Shown in pieces: positions 14,581-27,637 of a stretch of DNA of 64,000 nucleotides. The notes beneath the pieces were generated by a model. The model did not search any database, was not told the DNA's origin, and worked only from the letters and a program-made list of their open reading frames with translations. Position 1 is the first letter of the stretch. Each line of letters begins with the position of its first letter. The position numbers and the translations under genes are program-made. This DNA is from Druceiella hillmani (taxonomy: Eukaryota; Arthropoda; Insecta; Lepidoptera; Hepialidae): the NCBI GenBank assembly GCA_039881145.1, contig JAYKKI010000015.1, forward strand, positions 28,930,001 to 28,994,000. Direction: 5' to 3'.

Positions 14581-15737
14581 TTTATTTGATTGTATTTTTT
14601 TAGCTTCATTGAGTATGTGTACAGAGAAATCTGTTTATTTCGTTGCCTAGTTTCTGAGAAAAAACCGTAAGTGTCCCTTACGGAATCAACATAGCTCCGG
14701 TCTTTATGTTGCAGTTTACTGCTTCTAAAATGTGAATACATCGTGTTATTGAGATGCTAACATAAAAGTTTGCCGAAAATATTATCTTCCTATGGAACCA
14801 TTATTTACTTAAATGTATGATCACATTTTTTTCGCCTTTAACGTCTTTAAAAATTAAATAACGAACCTTTTTTATCAGTCGTATGTTGAAATATCAGAAA
14901 AAAAATTGTATCTTTGATTGTTGTGCTCCGAACTGAAAAAACAATTGACTTCCAGATTGAAAAAAAAATAAAAATCGTTATCCCACAAACCATAAGTTTT
15001 TGCACTAATGAACATTTAGCTTAACTAAATGGGAATGATCGCTTCTATCAATTCTTTTTAAGGAATAAATATAATCCAAAAACTGTTCAAAATCATTATC
15101 CAATATCGTCATCTCTAGATATGCCGATGATATGGAGGTCGTCTTATTCTTTAATACTGATCCCGAACATTTTCACATTTTTTTTTCATTAGAGGGTTGT
15201 TAGTTTAACGTTTTAAATTATATATATACCTATTATTTGTTAATTCTCGCATGGCACTGGACAAAAAGCAAACGTGTTAATAAAAATCAAATATTTTATA
15301 GATAAATTAAACAAAAAGGAATAAAAATTGTAATGCGGTGAGATTGGAACGCTACCTAGCCATGACCAAGAGACAAGGCCAAAGACAAAATTTAATCAGA
15401 ATACGCGTATTATAAGCAAATGTTTTTGTGCATGAAGGCTATATAAGAAACGAGAAATACAGTCTCGTGCTGACGCAACTTCAGCCGGGAACCAAAAACC
15501 TACTAATTTTAACACTGCCGATAATAAAAGTATGTTTGAATTAGATACTAAATGTGAATTGCTTGCTCCTAAATATGTCAGTCATATTAGGTTAAATATT
15601 AGTTTGATGATTATTTCTGTATATTATACTGAATAAATTAGAGTATTTTATTTCTCACTATAAACTACATTGATGGTGTTGATTTATTCATTGAGTATAG
15701 TCTTCTAAAAACATATAAAAAAAAAAGAAATAAAAAT
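14581..15737. other. AT-rich non-coding DNA with a weak TATA-like site
   Basis: TATATAAG at 15440-15447 is followed by mixed sequence (cagtctcgtgctgacgc) that is less AT-rich than its surroundings. The spacing to an initiator is not canonical, so a promoter is only a possibility. Otherwise nothing was recognised. Confidence 0.35.
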
Positions 15738-15776
<39 letters not shown>

Positions 15777-15793
15777 ATATATTTATATGTATA

Positions 15794-15830
<37 letters not shown>
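15738..15830. repeat. (TA)n microsatellite
   Basis: TA dinucleotides with several TTTA and one TGTA interruptions, so it is older than the 12.6 kb tract. Confidence 0.95.
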
Positions 15831-15835
<5 letters not shown>

Positions 15836-18800
15836 AAGTCGGAGTATTTTTTAGTATAAACTCTTTCGTAACTTATTAGTCTTAAGTATGCAATAAAGCT
15901 GTTACCAATGTTTTATCTATTGGTCTCTAACGGATCTTCATATTAGTGTTAACACCAGATTTAATGTGTTTTAGAGTATTTTCGTCTCCGTAATTTTCAT
16001 TTTAAATCATCTAATTTTTATATTAGTGGTTTGCGGATCACAATCTTAACTGACAACCTCATTCAATAATGTTGATCATCGTATCTTTATTAGAATACAG
16101 AGTGTATGTCTCAAGAGTCTTTTAAATCTCATTGTCATTGACCTCTACCAAATACTTTTCTTGCCTGTGCTTGGTTGCAGAAGTGTGTACTTATTGAAGA
16201 TAGTTTTTACAAAAAATTGACCGGCTTCAAAAATTGTATCTCAAAGGGATAGAAGGTCATGATTGACACTGTTTTAGTGTCGAAAGAAATATTACGTCAC
16301 GTTCGCTAGGCAATTGGCTAGCAGATAACGTCACGAAATAAAATATTCCTTAATAATCTCACTCAGCGAAACGTAAATTTCTATGTCTAGTCATACTTCT
16401 AAGGCCAATTGAGCGCTAATTGCAGTGTGAATTGTACTCATTTTTTAAACAAATTTTGGCAGTCAAATGCGATATTGTAAATTCCATTATGCTAAAACTG
16501 TTAATTTCCTCGAGTATAAAACATCACATGTGATTAATTAACATCAATTATGTAACAGTAATTGCGTTGAATATGATTGAATTAAGTAAACTCTTAAGAA
16601 TTTGCTTTCTTAAGGGATTGCTATAATGAATACCGATGGAAACACAATCGGTATGCATGCATACTTGAAAACTTTCCCTTAAATTGCTTTTTACAAAGCG
16701 AAGTCATGGTTCAGGAAAAAAACCTCTAGCTAAATTAAAATATATAAACCATTTAGATCATATGATTTGTATAATATTAGTATTGTCATTAGTCAGATGC
16801 GGATTACCAATTCAATTATAAAACCATGATTTGTAGTAGTCGTAAGTTGCTTTCCTAAGATTTTATTTCATTTGGAACGTTTTTTTTTAAATTTTAATTG
16901 TTATAGCTCTTCTTATGATTAAATACAGAAGTAACTAAAAAGTAATAATTGAAAAAATGTAATTATAAATTATATGTAAAAAAAAATTGAAGATGTTTTA
17001 CTGGTTTTCGGTGTTTTCTACATATTTAATGAATTCAAAAAAATATGTGTTTAAAAATACAAACATTTTTTTTATTTTTTAATGCATTACACAAATTTTG
17101 AAAGGTTATATTTTGCAAAACGGTATGTAAATACTCTGAGAAAATAAATTATCATATATACCGACATAATAAGACGTTTTAAAAAATTTAAAATGGTTAT
17201 TTTGTTTTATTTTTTTAAATTATGATCTATTCTTTGAACAATTTTGAAAAGTGATATCTTGTATAACGTAACTTGAAGGTTTCACAAAAAAAAATAAATC
17301 CATAATTGCATAGGACGATATCGCATATTAAAAAAATAAAGAGTTGAAATATTTTTTCGGTCTTTTCATCGTTCTACGTCGTGACAATCATTCACAAAAA
17401 TTTGTCTGTCATGTACCTACTATTATATTTATTTTAATGAAGTCGGTCAAACTATTCGAAAGTTACGAATATCTTTCAAATTATTATTATTCAATCATTC
17501 GACCGAAAGATGCAACATTAAGAATTATATTGAGGATATTGTACGTACTATTAAAATATATATTCACAGCAGTTCCGAGCAGGGGGGGGGGGACAAATTG
17601 CTACTTCCTTTGGCAACTTTTAAAGAAAAAATATCACCATTTTGAAGTTACAACATACAAATTTGTGGAAAAAAGATAATGGAAAACTATTTCATTTTAT
17701 TTAAAATTTGTACCTGAAAATCAATCGAGACGTTAAAATTAGTCAACAGAAAACCTGCGCAATAAATAATCTAACAATTTTATGTACCCATCTAATCAAC
17801 AAACTGTCAAAGCTAGACCCGAAACTGTCAAAATAGCTACAAAGTCAAATTATGGTACGTATCCACTAGGGCAAACAATTTTGAGAATCATAGTTTTACA
17901 CGATAAATTCGTTTTTCTTTGCTCTCCGGCATGACTTATGGATTCAATATACGACCCCTGACCTTCTGTCTGTCAATCTTTCGATGTAGAACTACATCTT
18001 TTCCAGCATCAGACGACAATCATTTCGAGAGTACGTTGTCCATAAAATATACCACACAAATATGATATAAGTGCTGAAACACTCGTATATTTACAACTAA
18101 TAATTAATTATAGAGAAATGAAAGAAAATATTTGAAAAAGAAAATATAGTATAAATTATAATAAAATGAGCTCTACTTTGTATTTTTAAACTATTTAATA
18201 TAGTTGAGACATGCGATAGAGGCGAGTTTTATGTTAAAATTTGCAGTAATCCTTTGTCGTAAGTATACAATAACATTTGCTACTGTAGCATTAGTTTAGT
18301 ACAATTGTTTTAGAGGGATATATAGATGATTTGTGTGTATAATGAGACTTACAAAACTTAAAGAGAAATACATTATGTTATCTGCATACTGTATCGAGAA
18401 AATGTTGGTAAATAAGCAGCCACGTTCGGAGCCAATTCGTTTACCGTTTTGGTTAAGTAAACGGCAAACAGCAAATTGGTTTAAATCGAAGTAAACAAAG
18501 TTGTTTAGCGTATCGAGAATCAATAACCACTTATGTTTGCTTTGCAGTTACATATAGGTAAATTTATTCTGTCTGTAGGTGACTAATCAGCCATGTGCAA
18601 AACTCGCAATACGCGATTTCAATATAGCCAGTCTGCCTGAGGACGTAAAGTAATAAAAATGAAACGCCAAATGAAATATCGACTGTTGAGAGGAAACGTA
18701 TTGGAAGTAGAAGAAAATTTCTCACTTTAGCTATATTTTATCTTCAGTAGAGCTGAAGACGAGCTCTTTATGGGCCTTGACTTATTTCTAAATGTTCGTT

Positions 18801-20163
18801 CAGGCAATTCTATTATTTCATTATTATGATTTTTCCATTCCACAACTTTCGTTGCTTTAGTATTCCATTACCTAATCCAACCGTCGTTTTTTGGTCTATA
18901 TGTCACTAAGAGCTATGATATATTTCGAATAAAAATGTCTTCTAGTTTTAGCCAGATGTGGGAAATAAAATTCGAAATAATTTTTCGCAACTAGCATGTT
19001 CTTACCGTAAATATTTCAGGATTGAATAATATGGATAAGAACTAAAATATATTAAATCGAAAAATTATGGACCTCAATTTTATTTCAAAAGGTCTATCCA
19101 ATTATACCTCAATTGACGGGATACACGAGCAAATGTATTTCGCTGCTCATCTTTATATATTGGGTAAAGCATTACATTTTTTATTGTTTTACATATTCAC
19201 AGATGTTTTCCATATTTCTATACAAAGTATCTACTCGACAATTTAAGGAAAGACAAATCAATCGAAATTTAAATGTATCTACTTCATTTAATTGCAGATA
19301 CGGCATCTACGTTTAGCACGGCAGCATAATTCTAAAATTGAAGGAAAGTAAAGCTTTAACAGACAGACATGACACAATTCTAAGGGTTCCTTGTTTTACT
19401 ACTGAACCCTAATAAGAAGTCTTCTTGAAATATAAGATGCATTTACAAGTAGAAGGCCAGATATTAATCCGTCACGCATATTATGAAACACAAAGGATGA
19501 AATACTATTCAAATGTTTTAATTTCTGCCTTATATAAAAAAAATCAATATAAAGCAACAGTGCTGTGAGCATTAGCAAAACGTCAAGACTGAAATGACTT
19601 AAATTACTTGGATAAACAAATATTTACAAGAATCTGACTAGGAAAAATCTGATTAATAATAAAAAAGTTTAAAAACTTTCACTTGTACTTCAATTCATTC
19701 TTATTACTTATTAGTTGGCTTCCTTTATATCATACGCACTTAGCTGTATATTTATGATATCGTAATTTTTCCACGTACGATATATTTTCCTGTTAAGAAG
19801 CATGGTCATGTACCTCTCAATTTAATAACCTAGAGATTGCTAAAAACACTCACGGCGCCATAAGTGATAGAAATAAGAAATTCTTGTTACTTGTTTGTCA
19901 GTATCCGTGCAGTATTTTTGTTTTGACGTGGGTAAAGTACAATATATCTGCTAAATATGAAAAGGTACGAATGAAATGAAGAAACTACTTAAAGCCGGCC
20001 ATATTTTTAAGGTGACAGACTTTAATTCTCAAATAGAACTCAAAATACTATAGTTGATAATGCTAATGATAAATAGCTTGTTTAAATGAAATGCCAAAAC
20101 GAAGTTCAAAAATGACATAACATACATAAATTATAAATTTACTTTGACGAAAAAGATTTTACA
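15831..20163. other. AT-rich non-coding DNA, mostly unrecognised
   Basis: About 4.3 kb without a supported gene. Small items seen: a short hairpin 'cttaagaa...ttcttaag' near 16592-16614, a G11 run at 17582-17592, loosely similar A/T-rich blocks between 16980 and 17330 that may be an old tandem duplication, and near 19350-19415 a 'cagacagacatga...aagggttcc...gaaccct' phrase of a common lepidopteran dispersed repeat. Confidence 0.5.
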
Positions 20164-20254
20164 CTGGCAGAGAGCAGCAACATATATATTTTACTCTGTC
20201 AGAGAACAGCAACATATATATTTTACTCTGGCAGAGAACAGCAACATATACATT
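20164..20254. repeat. 32 bp tandem repeat, 2.8 units
   Basis: The unit contains 'ctggcagaga(g/a)cagcaac' followed by 'atatatattttact'. Unit starts are 20164, 20196 and 20228, with few substitutions between them. Function is unlikely. Confidence 0.9.
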
Positions 20255-21158
20255 GAAAGATATATTTTGACATATCGGACTTGTTTATGCTAGAAAATTA
20301 TAAACGTCGTTGAATATGAAGAGGATATATCACGAGTGAATATGACAAAATATTTTTGAAAAACTAAGCACTTTGACTAACTATTGTTTTTAGGAATAAT
20401 TAAAATGGTTTAATATAACACACTGCTTCATATTTAGACATTGTAAATAATTTGATTAATTGATTATAATATGTACGAATAAATGACACTAATGTAACCA
20501 AGTGTTCACCTATTTACCAGGAAATGTGTATATTACACATCTCTAGTTTTGATAGGTATGTATACATAAATCTATAAAAGGCCTAAAAATGTTTTTCTCG
20601 TAAATCTTTAGCCAAGTTCATTAAAGTATCGGAAAAATTCACGATTCACAGAATCGACTTTCCACGATACCGTTCCTTCTTCTGCCTCTTCTTTTTAATG
20701 TATCCTTTATCTGTTCCTGGATTTGGTCACACAGTACCACGGCTGCTTTAACTTGGATCTTAATGATGGTGGATCATTCATAGCAAGGCGTACTATGAAT
20801 GATAATTAAAAATTATTGTATTATTCGATTTTAATAATACTTTTAATTCCGTTTTAATTATGACATTCTTCTTGTGCAATGGAAACGCTTATGGTAGGAA
20901 AATATTTAGAAGACTGCGTAAAGTTAAAAGAATATTAGATTCAAAATTAGTTGAAAGAGTGTAATATTTGAAGTCTTAAAAAGAGATAATTTTGCATTAA
21001 GAACTGTATGTTTGTAATGGAATTAAAATAGAGTTAAAATCGCTAAAGTGTTACGGTGTAGGTATACAAACAGCTTCTACTGTTAAATTAATAACATATG
21101 TCTTCAACGCTTAGGCGTGTGAAACCTAGTTTTGATTTATACAGAAATTTTAAAACTA
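20255..21158. other. AT-rich non-coding DNA, nothing recognised
   Basis: No supported gene or repeat structure. Confidence 0.5.
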
Positions 21159-21196
21159 AAAAATTACTTGTTTTCTTATGAAAACAAGTAATTTTT
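21159..21196. repeat. Perfect 17 bp inverted repeat with 4 nt loop
   Basis: The arms are aaaaattacttgttttc (21159-21175) and gaaaacaagtaattttt (21180-21196), and the loop is ttat. Partial complementarity continues outwards (ttaaaact / aattttaa). It may be the remains of a small foldback element. Confidence 0.9.
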
Positions 21197-22232
21197 AATT
21201 TTAAACTCTCACGGCTCTCTTCGTGTTGAAGGTTCATTCTCGTAAATTTCTCCCGGGTTAATTAACAAAGATACGTGGCATATAATTGCTAAAAAAGTTT
21301 AAACTGCACATTACGTGCAAACTGTACAACTACAATACAATCGGAATAAAGTCATTCATAACTAAATTCGCCAATATCGCGTTGTTACGTTTACGCGTCG
21401 AGATCCGCAAGAGAGCAATGAAAGTTGAATTGGGCGTTCCCATAATGGGCGTCCGCACCGGGGTGACCACATGTAAATTAAAAACGGTGCTATTGAATTA
21501 AGCCTATGAGTATGTTTAAGGGCTAATGTCAATGACATTGACAACTTTTTCAATTCTAATCAAATAACATCTTTAAATAATATAAAAATAAAATAATCTT
21601 TTCTAAATAGAAAATTTCCCCAAGTGCGAAGGACTTATCCTTCGTTTCACATAAGTCTAAAAATAGTTTCACATAAGTTAAGACTTAACTAATTTTAGTA
21701 CAGGATTAATATTAAGATAAAAAAATATTACAACCAATATGTTTGTATAAAGATTGAGTGGACCTTGTATCAATAATATAAAAGTTACAAATTCGTTTTT
21801 TTGGCAATGGTATCTTTTAGAATACTGAAAATCTGTCTGTTTCTCGCTACTAAGAAAGACCTTTTTTATATATTTTTTTCATTAAATTAATATTTTGTTA
21901 AGTCTTTTCAAAATATAGATCAGGATACAGATACTTGCATTATTTTGTCCGTGGTTGAAAATTATGGAAATTGGAAGTGCAGTTTTTAAGGAAGTAGATC
22001 ATAGACAAAATCCATGGTCCTCAAAGCTAATTTCTCCTGTCGGAATAGCGGAATCTTCCTACTGTGAAGCTACAGATCTGAAACTTTTATAGTTTCAGTA
22101 ACTTTTACATTGTTCGTGTAGCATTCTATAAATGTGTTCTATCAAAGTGGGCCCCTATTGCAATAGTACCATCACTAATATCCGATGCAAGGCTCACTTA
22201 GCTATGGATCGCTGTTATATCGGTATCGGAAG
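21197..22232. other. AT-rich non-coding DNA, nothing recognised
   Basis: A slightly GC-richer patch at 21385-21480 has stop-poor frames on both strands but no domain and no clean splice pair. A short direct repeat 'tttcacataagt' occurs twice near 21645-21680. Confidence 0.5.
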
Positions 22233-22503
22233 GTTTAAAATATATTCGATAGTCAAGCAAAAGTTATGTATCGAAAAGTGTTTATTTAATTGGATAACTC
22301 TTATTAACAACATATAGTAACAATACAGAAGTAGAAAATATGGTATAGTATTATATTTAATTAAAAATATTTAGTTTAAAAATATATTCGATAGTCAAGC
22401 AAAAGTTATAGTATCGAAAAGTGTTTATTTAATTGGATAACTCTTTTTGACAACATATAGTAACAATATATAAGTAGAAAATATGGTATAGCATTATATT
22501 TAA
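22233..22503. repeat. 142 bp tandem duplication
   Basis: Two units (starting 22233 and ~22375) share 'tatattcgatagtcaagc', 'tgtttatttaattggataac', 'caacatatagtaacaata' and 'agaaaatatggtatag', with a few substitutions and one or two single-base indels. It looks fairly recent. Confidence 0.9.
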
Positions 22504-23119
22504 TGTAACGAAGTTTTGCTGCAAATATGGGTATAAATTTGGTGGCACTATTTACTTTAAATATAACTAACTAAATAAGAACACGTAACGTTTTAAAGTG
22601 TCTGCTATACTCTTACATAGAATCGATGGTCTTAAAGTATATTCACAATAAGATCAATATTCGCACTTTGCGCGATTATTATATCACAGAACCGTCTTCT
22701 AAATATTAAAATTACGGACTATACACATTAAACATCGAATAAATGTCGCCTCGTGAATGAATATGCACACGGCTATAAATGTCATAAGTTAAAATGAAAT
22801 GGTGGCTATAAAGTATTGTGAATAAATATGCGGGCGGCTCTGCATTCAAACGAACGTTGATTCGCATCCCGTTGGGCTAAGGTTTTTTTAAATGCTTAAA
22901 CATTTTTATATCATTTTAATGATAACGTACGCACCATTAGGCTAAATTAAGTACAGCATTAGATCGTTGAAACACAGGACAAATGTATACCCACACCATG
23001 TAAAACGAAAATGAGATAACGATCTGTCCCTCTGGCACATAATTGTGATATAATAGCGTTTCGTTTTCGCTACATATCCCATATAAGGTCATTTATATAG
23101 GTAGATGCGCTTAAAATCA
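22504..23119. other. AT-rich non-coding DNA, nothing recognised
   Basis: No supported gene or repeat structure. Confidence 0.5.
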
Positions 23120-23510
23120 GATCATTGCGGAATGAATGCGAAACAAAGTTTACGCAGTGGAACAAAAAAATATAAATATTTGACAAGAATGCGATAGCGA
23201 AGAAAGTACATGGTTGTGAGGATAAAGAAATAAGTTTCGAAAGAGTTTGAATACTTTGAACATATGGCTAGGAGAAGATTAACAAAAGAGGTATGTGTTG
23301 AAGAAATGTATGGGAAAAGAAGACGCGAATGACTCAGAAATATGGCGTTGAATAAACCTGAGTAACTTCTGAATGACAAAAATATATGGGACCGTAGAAA
23401 AACGATAGCGTGTATAAGAATGAGTGAAGCGAAAGACGTGTGTTAGGGTAGAAGAGTATGGCGTTCCATCATCACTGCTCACCCTACCTAGACAGGAGAT
23501 AGCTTAATAT
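23120..23510 (+). pseudogene. C-terminal remnant of a non-LTR retrotransposon
   Basis: One plus-strand frame runs from about 23244 to 23500 with only four internal stops. It reads EFEYFEHMARRRLTKEV, then VEEMYGKRRRE, and further on KTIACIRMSEAKDVC and VWRSIITAHPT. This resembles the zinc-knuckle/tail part of lepidopteran endonuclease-reverse transcriptases, where I recall 'RWFGHVxRMxERRLTKxIYxxD...GRGRPR...ACMxxLMxVEEAKEVCKDRxxWKxxxSAYP'. The frame is preserved without indels, so decay so far is by point mutation only. The catalytic domains are absent. A 3' TAGG/TAGA tail (aggtagatagat) follows at about 23510. Confidence 0.55.
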
Positions 23511-25384
23511 TATAGGTAGATAGATATATTTGGATAATCATAAAAAACATTTTGAATTTGTTGTGGTCTCGTTGTTTTTAGCATCATTTTGTTAGTTAAT
23601 CGAAAATAGTACACATAACAACGCTAACCATTACTATTTAGGTTCAGAATAAAATGCTCTTATTTACTTTAATAATTGTTTTGCTAGCCTTCGGGCTATT
23701 TGGAAAACACGGCGATAAATGATTGTCACAAGTCTCATGAAATTTACAGAGGTGGTATATTTAAAGTCATTGCCCCAGGTATTTTATATTCTCAAAGGGG
23801 ACAGACTGTTCATTGTATGCTCTGTCTAATTGATACTACGTAATTATTCATCGTAAGCACCAAATTGATTGTCTTATTTATGAGGTGGCTTCATTCATGT
23901 TATACGTTCAACAATCGTGTCAAATATCATATATTTCTTAATTTCACCCACTATGTCATTCATCCATTCATATTCTATTTCTTCTCTCGACTTTCGTTAA
24001 GTTTTTGTAAATATTGTACGATTCTAATTTTTGTAGTAAACTTGTTTGATCTATTTACTCCTTTTAAAATCATACGGATATTTAAAAATTAGAAAATTAT
24101 GACATCTCGAATCATCGCCATTGTTGCGTAGGCATCTATAATACCTCCATCTTTTTTCATTATTTAAAGTTGAGTAGTTTCGGAAACGGAGGGGGTGTGT
24201 CACATTTTCTGCAGAAATACTGCCTAAATTATAAAAAAAACAATTTTTGAGACCCTTATAATAAACCCTTTCAAATAATACCCCACCATATATATGTAAT
24301 TAAAAAGAAAATATTTGAATACTTCTTGCACCTCCGCCCCCCCCCCCTGTTTTTAAGCGTTAATTATTGATATATGTGCGGATAATTTTGTTATTATATG
24401 CTGAGTCTTAGGTTTCTACGTCATGCGTTCTTATAAGGGTTCCGTTTTTTTTTCTTTTCAGGTGTGAAATTCCAAACTGAAGAGACAATTTGAAAATAAT
24501 TTTTTGGCTTTTAAAATGAACAAATTTGTAGGCACTTCATTTTCTATAACAATTCAGTATTTAACAAACGTCTTCAATATTAGTTTATACGTCGATCTTT
24601 TTAATATATACTACTATTTTTTCATATGATTTAAATAGAATAAGGCTTGCGCCTATTGATAAAAATTGTAAACGTTGGAATATCAAACATTATGGTGGTT
24701 TTCGTGTAAAATTTTCTGCTACGAGAAAATATCCTTTGAAATTAATGTTTTCATTCTATTCATTTAATTATATGCATTTTCACTTAACAGATTGTGTAAT
24801 TAATCATAAATTATAGTTTGGCATAATTTTACGATAAAGCAAACTGATAATAATAGCAGTGGTTTTGAGGTATTTTGAAGAGATGAAGTTAATGATCGCA
24901 GCGTTATACGAAAATATTTAGTAGGTAAACTTAGGTTTAGTGGTCCATAGTTCAATATTATATATAATACAAAGGATATTTAGCGTCTAAGGAGGAATGA
25001 AGGTTTGAAGGCATAAATTTGTTTATTATGAAATAGGTAACAAGAATATAAAGTTCCTTTTGATCGTCGATTTTAAAAATGGTGCTGGATTGCTAATAAT
25101 TGATTATTCTTTAAATACAAATCTTATTTCGTTCACATACACACTCAATTTTTTAACATTTAAATTTTTCTGCCTTAGTACGCCTTAGTTATCGTTTTAA
25201 AAATTGTATTTTATACTGTATGCATCTTGACAACAATATGACAATAATGAGATTATCACGAGAAAGTAATAATGTTATGTATATACTTTTTTGACCTGAA
25301 TATGTCTTTTGACCCACAAATATCGTATTTTCAGATGTTTACTCGCATTAAACAAATATTTATTTTTAAATTTACTTATTTATT
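23511..25384. other. AT-rich non-coding DNA with scattered repeat phrases
   Basis: A C11 run lies at 24337-24347. 'cttataagggttccgttttttt' near 24430 is a phrase of a widespread lepidopteran repeat. No gene was supported. Confidence 0.5.
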
Positions 25385-25846
25385 CAATTAATAGTTTTTA
25401 TTTTTGGAGTTTATGGTATCTTGTTAATATTTAAGTATCCTTTTTGAACCTAGAAAAGGATCGGAGCAATTAATAGTTCTTATTTTTGGAATTTATGGTA
25501 TCTTGTTAATATTTAAGTATCCTTTTTGAACCTAGAAAAGTATCGGAGCAATTAATCGTTTTTATTTTTGGAATTTATGGTATCTTGTTAATATCTATGT
25601 ATCATTTTTGAACCTAGAAAAGTATGGGAGCAATTAATCGTTTTTATTTTTGGACTTTATGGTATCTTGTTAATATTTAAGTATCCTTTTTGAACCTAGA
25701 AAAGTATCGGAGCAATTAATCGTTTTTATTTTTGGAATTTATGGTATACTGTTAATATTTAAGTATCCTTTTTGAACCTAGAAAAGGATGGGAGCAATTA
25801 ATAGTTTATATTTTTGGAATTTATTGTATCTTGTTACTTTTTAAGT
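25385..25846. repeat. 82 bp tandem array, 5.6 units, constant unit length
   Basis: Unit starts are 25385, 25467, 25549, 25631, 25713 and 25795, an exact 82 bp step each time. The unit contains 'caattaat(a/c)gttttta', 'tttatggtatcttgttaata' and 'ttgaacctagaaaag(g/t)at'. Only substitutions separate the units and no indels were seen. It is non-coding. Confidence 0.95.
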
Positions 25847-25949
25847 ATCGATCGCATTGCCAGAGTCAGTATGTCTCATTTCTCTTTGTTGAATATAATA
25901 TGTGCAGCGCGGAAAACATTCATTTTTTCTAAAACTCTGAGACTATTTG

Positions 25950-26170
25950 TTTCTTTTCTTACCTGACGTTCTGACGTCATCCTCGTGTCGTGCACACGTG
26001 TGAACGCCGCCGGTGCCACAGCGGTCGCGACGCCGCGACAGCCGCGACGTCGCCTCTGACATTTACTTGCTCGTCGGAACGTTTCAGTTCAACCTTCAAG
26101 TTATGATCGGCGCTTTTATCGACTATCTTTGTGCTTCAATTGGCATTCGCTATTCTCCGCTCGTAGTTTA
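25950..26170. promoter_or_regulatory. CpG-rich island with CRE, E-box and initiator-like motifs
   Basis: A sharply bounded GC/CpG-rich block in AT-rich DNA. It holds the palindrome TGACGTCA (about 25973-25980), the palindrome CACACGTGTG with a CACGTG core (about 25993-26002), repeated 'gccgcgac' words, and GTTTCAGTTC (A at 26086), which fits the arthropod initiator TCAGTY. No TATA box or DPE was found at the expected spacing. Downstream, a 22-codon frame starting at 26103 (MIGAFIDYLCAS...) is too short to judge. A TATA-less plus-strand promoter or an enhancer are the main options. Confidence 0.45.
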
Positions 26171-27510
26171 GCCAGTGGCATTATGCGGCTGAGTCAAATC
26201 GGAACATTATTGCATGTATTCTTATATGTTTGATTAGCCATTCATATTAAATTAAAATTAATATGCATTAGGGACAAATGTTTATTTATTACCAGCTGGA
26301 TTATTCGGCATTTCGATGTTTCAGTGTAAACCCTACTGGCAACGACCGTTTTATATTATTCGACACACTGCAAAACTATCTTGATAAAATCTTGTCATAC
26401 CTATAGAATGGACGTATGTAGATTAGATGGCGCCAATTCCTAACAATTCATTAACGTTTGAAATGAAAGTAAATGACAATTTAATCGAAAGCGTGCGTCG
26501 CGTGAGATTGATAGAAATTAATTTTTACTTGCTTTTTTTATTTAATAATAGAAGTATTTTATTATTTTGTGACAAAATTGTCAAAACGGGACATTTATGG
26601 AATCACTTGGGTGTCCGTCCTTCTGGCCTTTGTCACGGGCTTTTTTCTCGAAACTGTTCCACATAAATATTTCAAATTTAAAACAGAGATAGAGTTACGA
26701 TGGCCCAATTATAGGCGTGAAATGTAAAATGTTCAGTTTTGATTCTGGGGCTTATTTTTAGGGGATAAATTTGGGAAATAAAAAAAACAAGGGAATGAAA
26801 ACTTCGTGAAGCACGATGATGCACGTGATGTCACGAACACTAATTGTGCAAGTGAAGCTTGCAGTTAGCACATTTTTTTTAATTTACGAAAATTTTATAT
26901 TTTGTTTTAGAAAAATATAAGTATATAGATAGCCAATTATTAATATAATTTTATAAAGCTAATTGCAACATTAGAAATATAAAGTAAGTAGAGTCATAAT
27001 ATATTGTAAGGTAGGGCTGGAGGGATTTAAAACATATATACACATTCGTTAGGGTAGTATACTAACTGATGTTGAAAGGACCACGTACACTAGTAAAATT
27101 AATATGGTCATGAGGGATAATGTGATTTCACACACAGGCACTGCGGGTGCCCTACGCGCTCTACACCAAGTTGGTTCCATAATCTTGTTACGTGAACAGC
27201 GAAGGACTCATAACAGATTTATTCTGTGCTATATTATATGGAGTATATTTTGGAGATTGAATTTGACTTTAAGGCCATGTGTTGATAAGTTGGAACTGAT
27301 ATAATACATACGACGGAATACCAGAATAATTGATAACGGTTAAAAAAAGGCAAAATGATCTAAATTGTGTATATTAAGTATCTCCATTCATTCGAGTGGT
27401 AACCGATACTTCGAAATATTATCCTATTTAATAATCGAATCCACAGACTTTGAAGTCATTCAATATTTGTCGAGAGCTGTTTATATAGGTCTAAATAGTA
27501 TATTTGTCAG
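26171..27510. other. AT-rich non-coding DNA
   Basis: Around 26590-26665 'gggacatttatggaatcact' plus 'gtgtccgtcc' resembles another dispersed lepidopteran repeat. A 79-codon frame across it is not supported as a gene. Confidence 0.5.
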
Positions 27511-27637
27511 AGTATATTATGAAAAATTTATCTAGTATATTATGAAAAATGTATCTAGTATATTATGATATATAGAGTATATTATGAAAAATGTATCTAG
27601 TATATTATGATATATAGAGTATATTATGAAAAATTTA
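27511..27637. repeat. Composite tandem repeat with 23 and 19 bp units
   Basis: Units 'agtatattatgaaaaatg' + 'tatct' (23 bp) and 'agtatattatgatatatag' (19 bp) occur in the order 23-23-19-23-19-partial, so a 42 bp higher-order unit has begun to form. Confidence 0.9.

Noticed and set aside
15440..15485. TATATAAG plus initiator as a promoter
   Set aside because: The spacing to an initiator is not canonical and no exon or CpG-rich zone follows.
26427..26666. 79-codon plus-strand frame (MAPIPNNSL...)
   Set aside because: It runs through AT-rich noise into a dispersed repeat phrase and has no recognisable motif.
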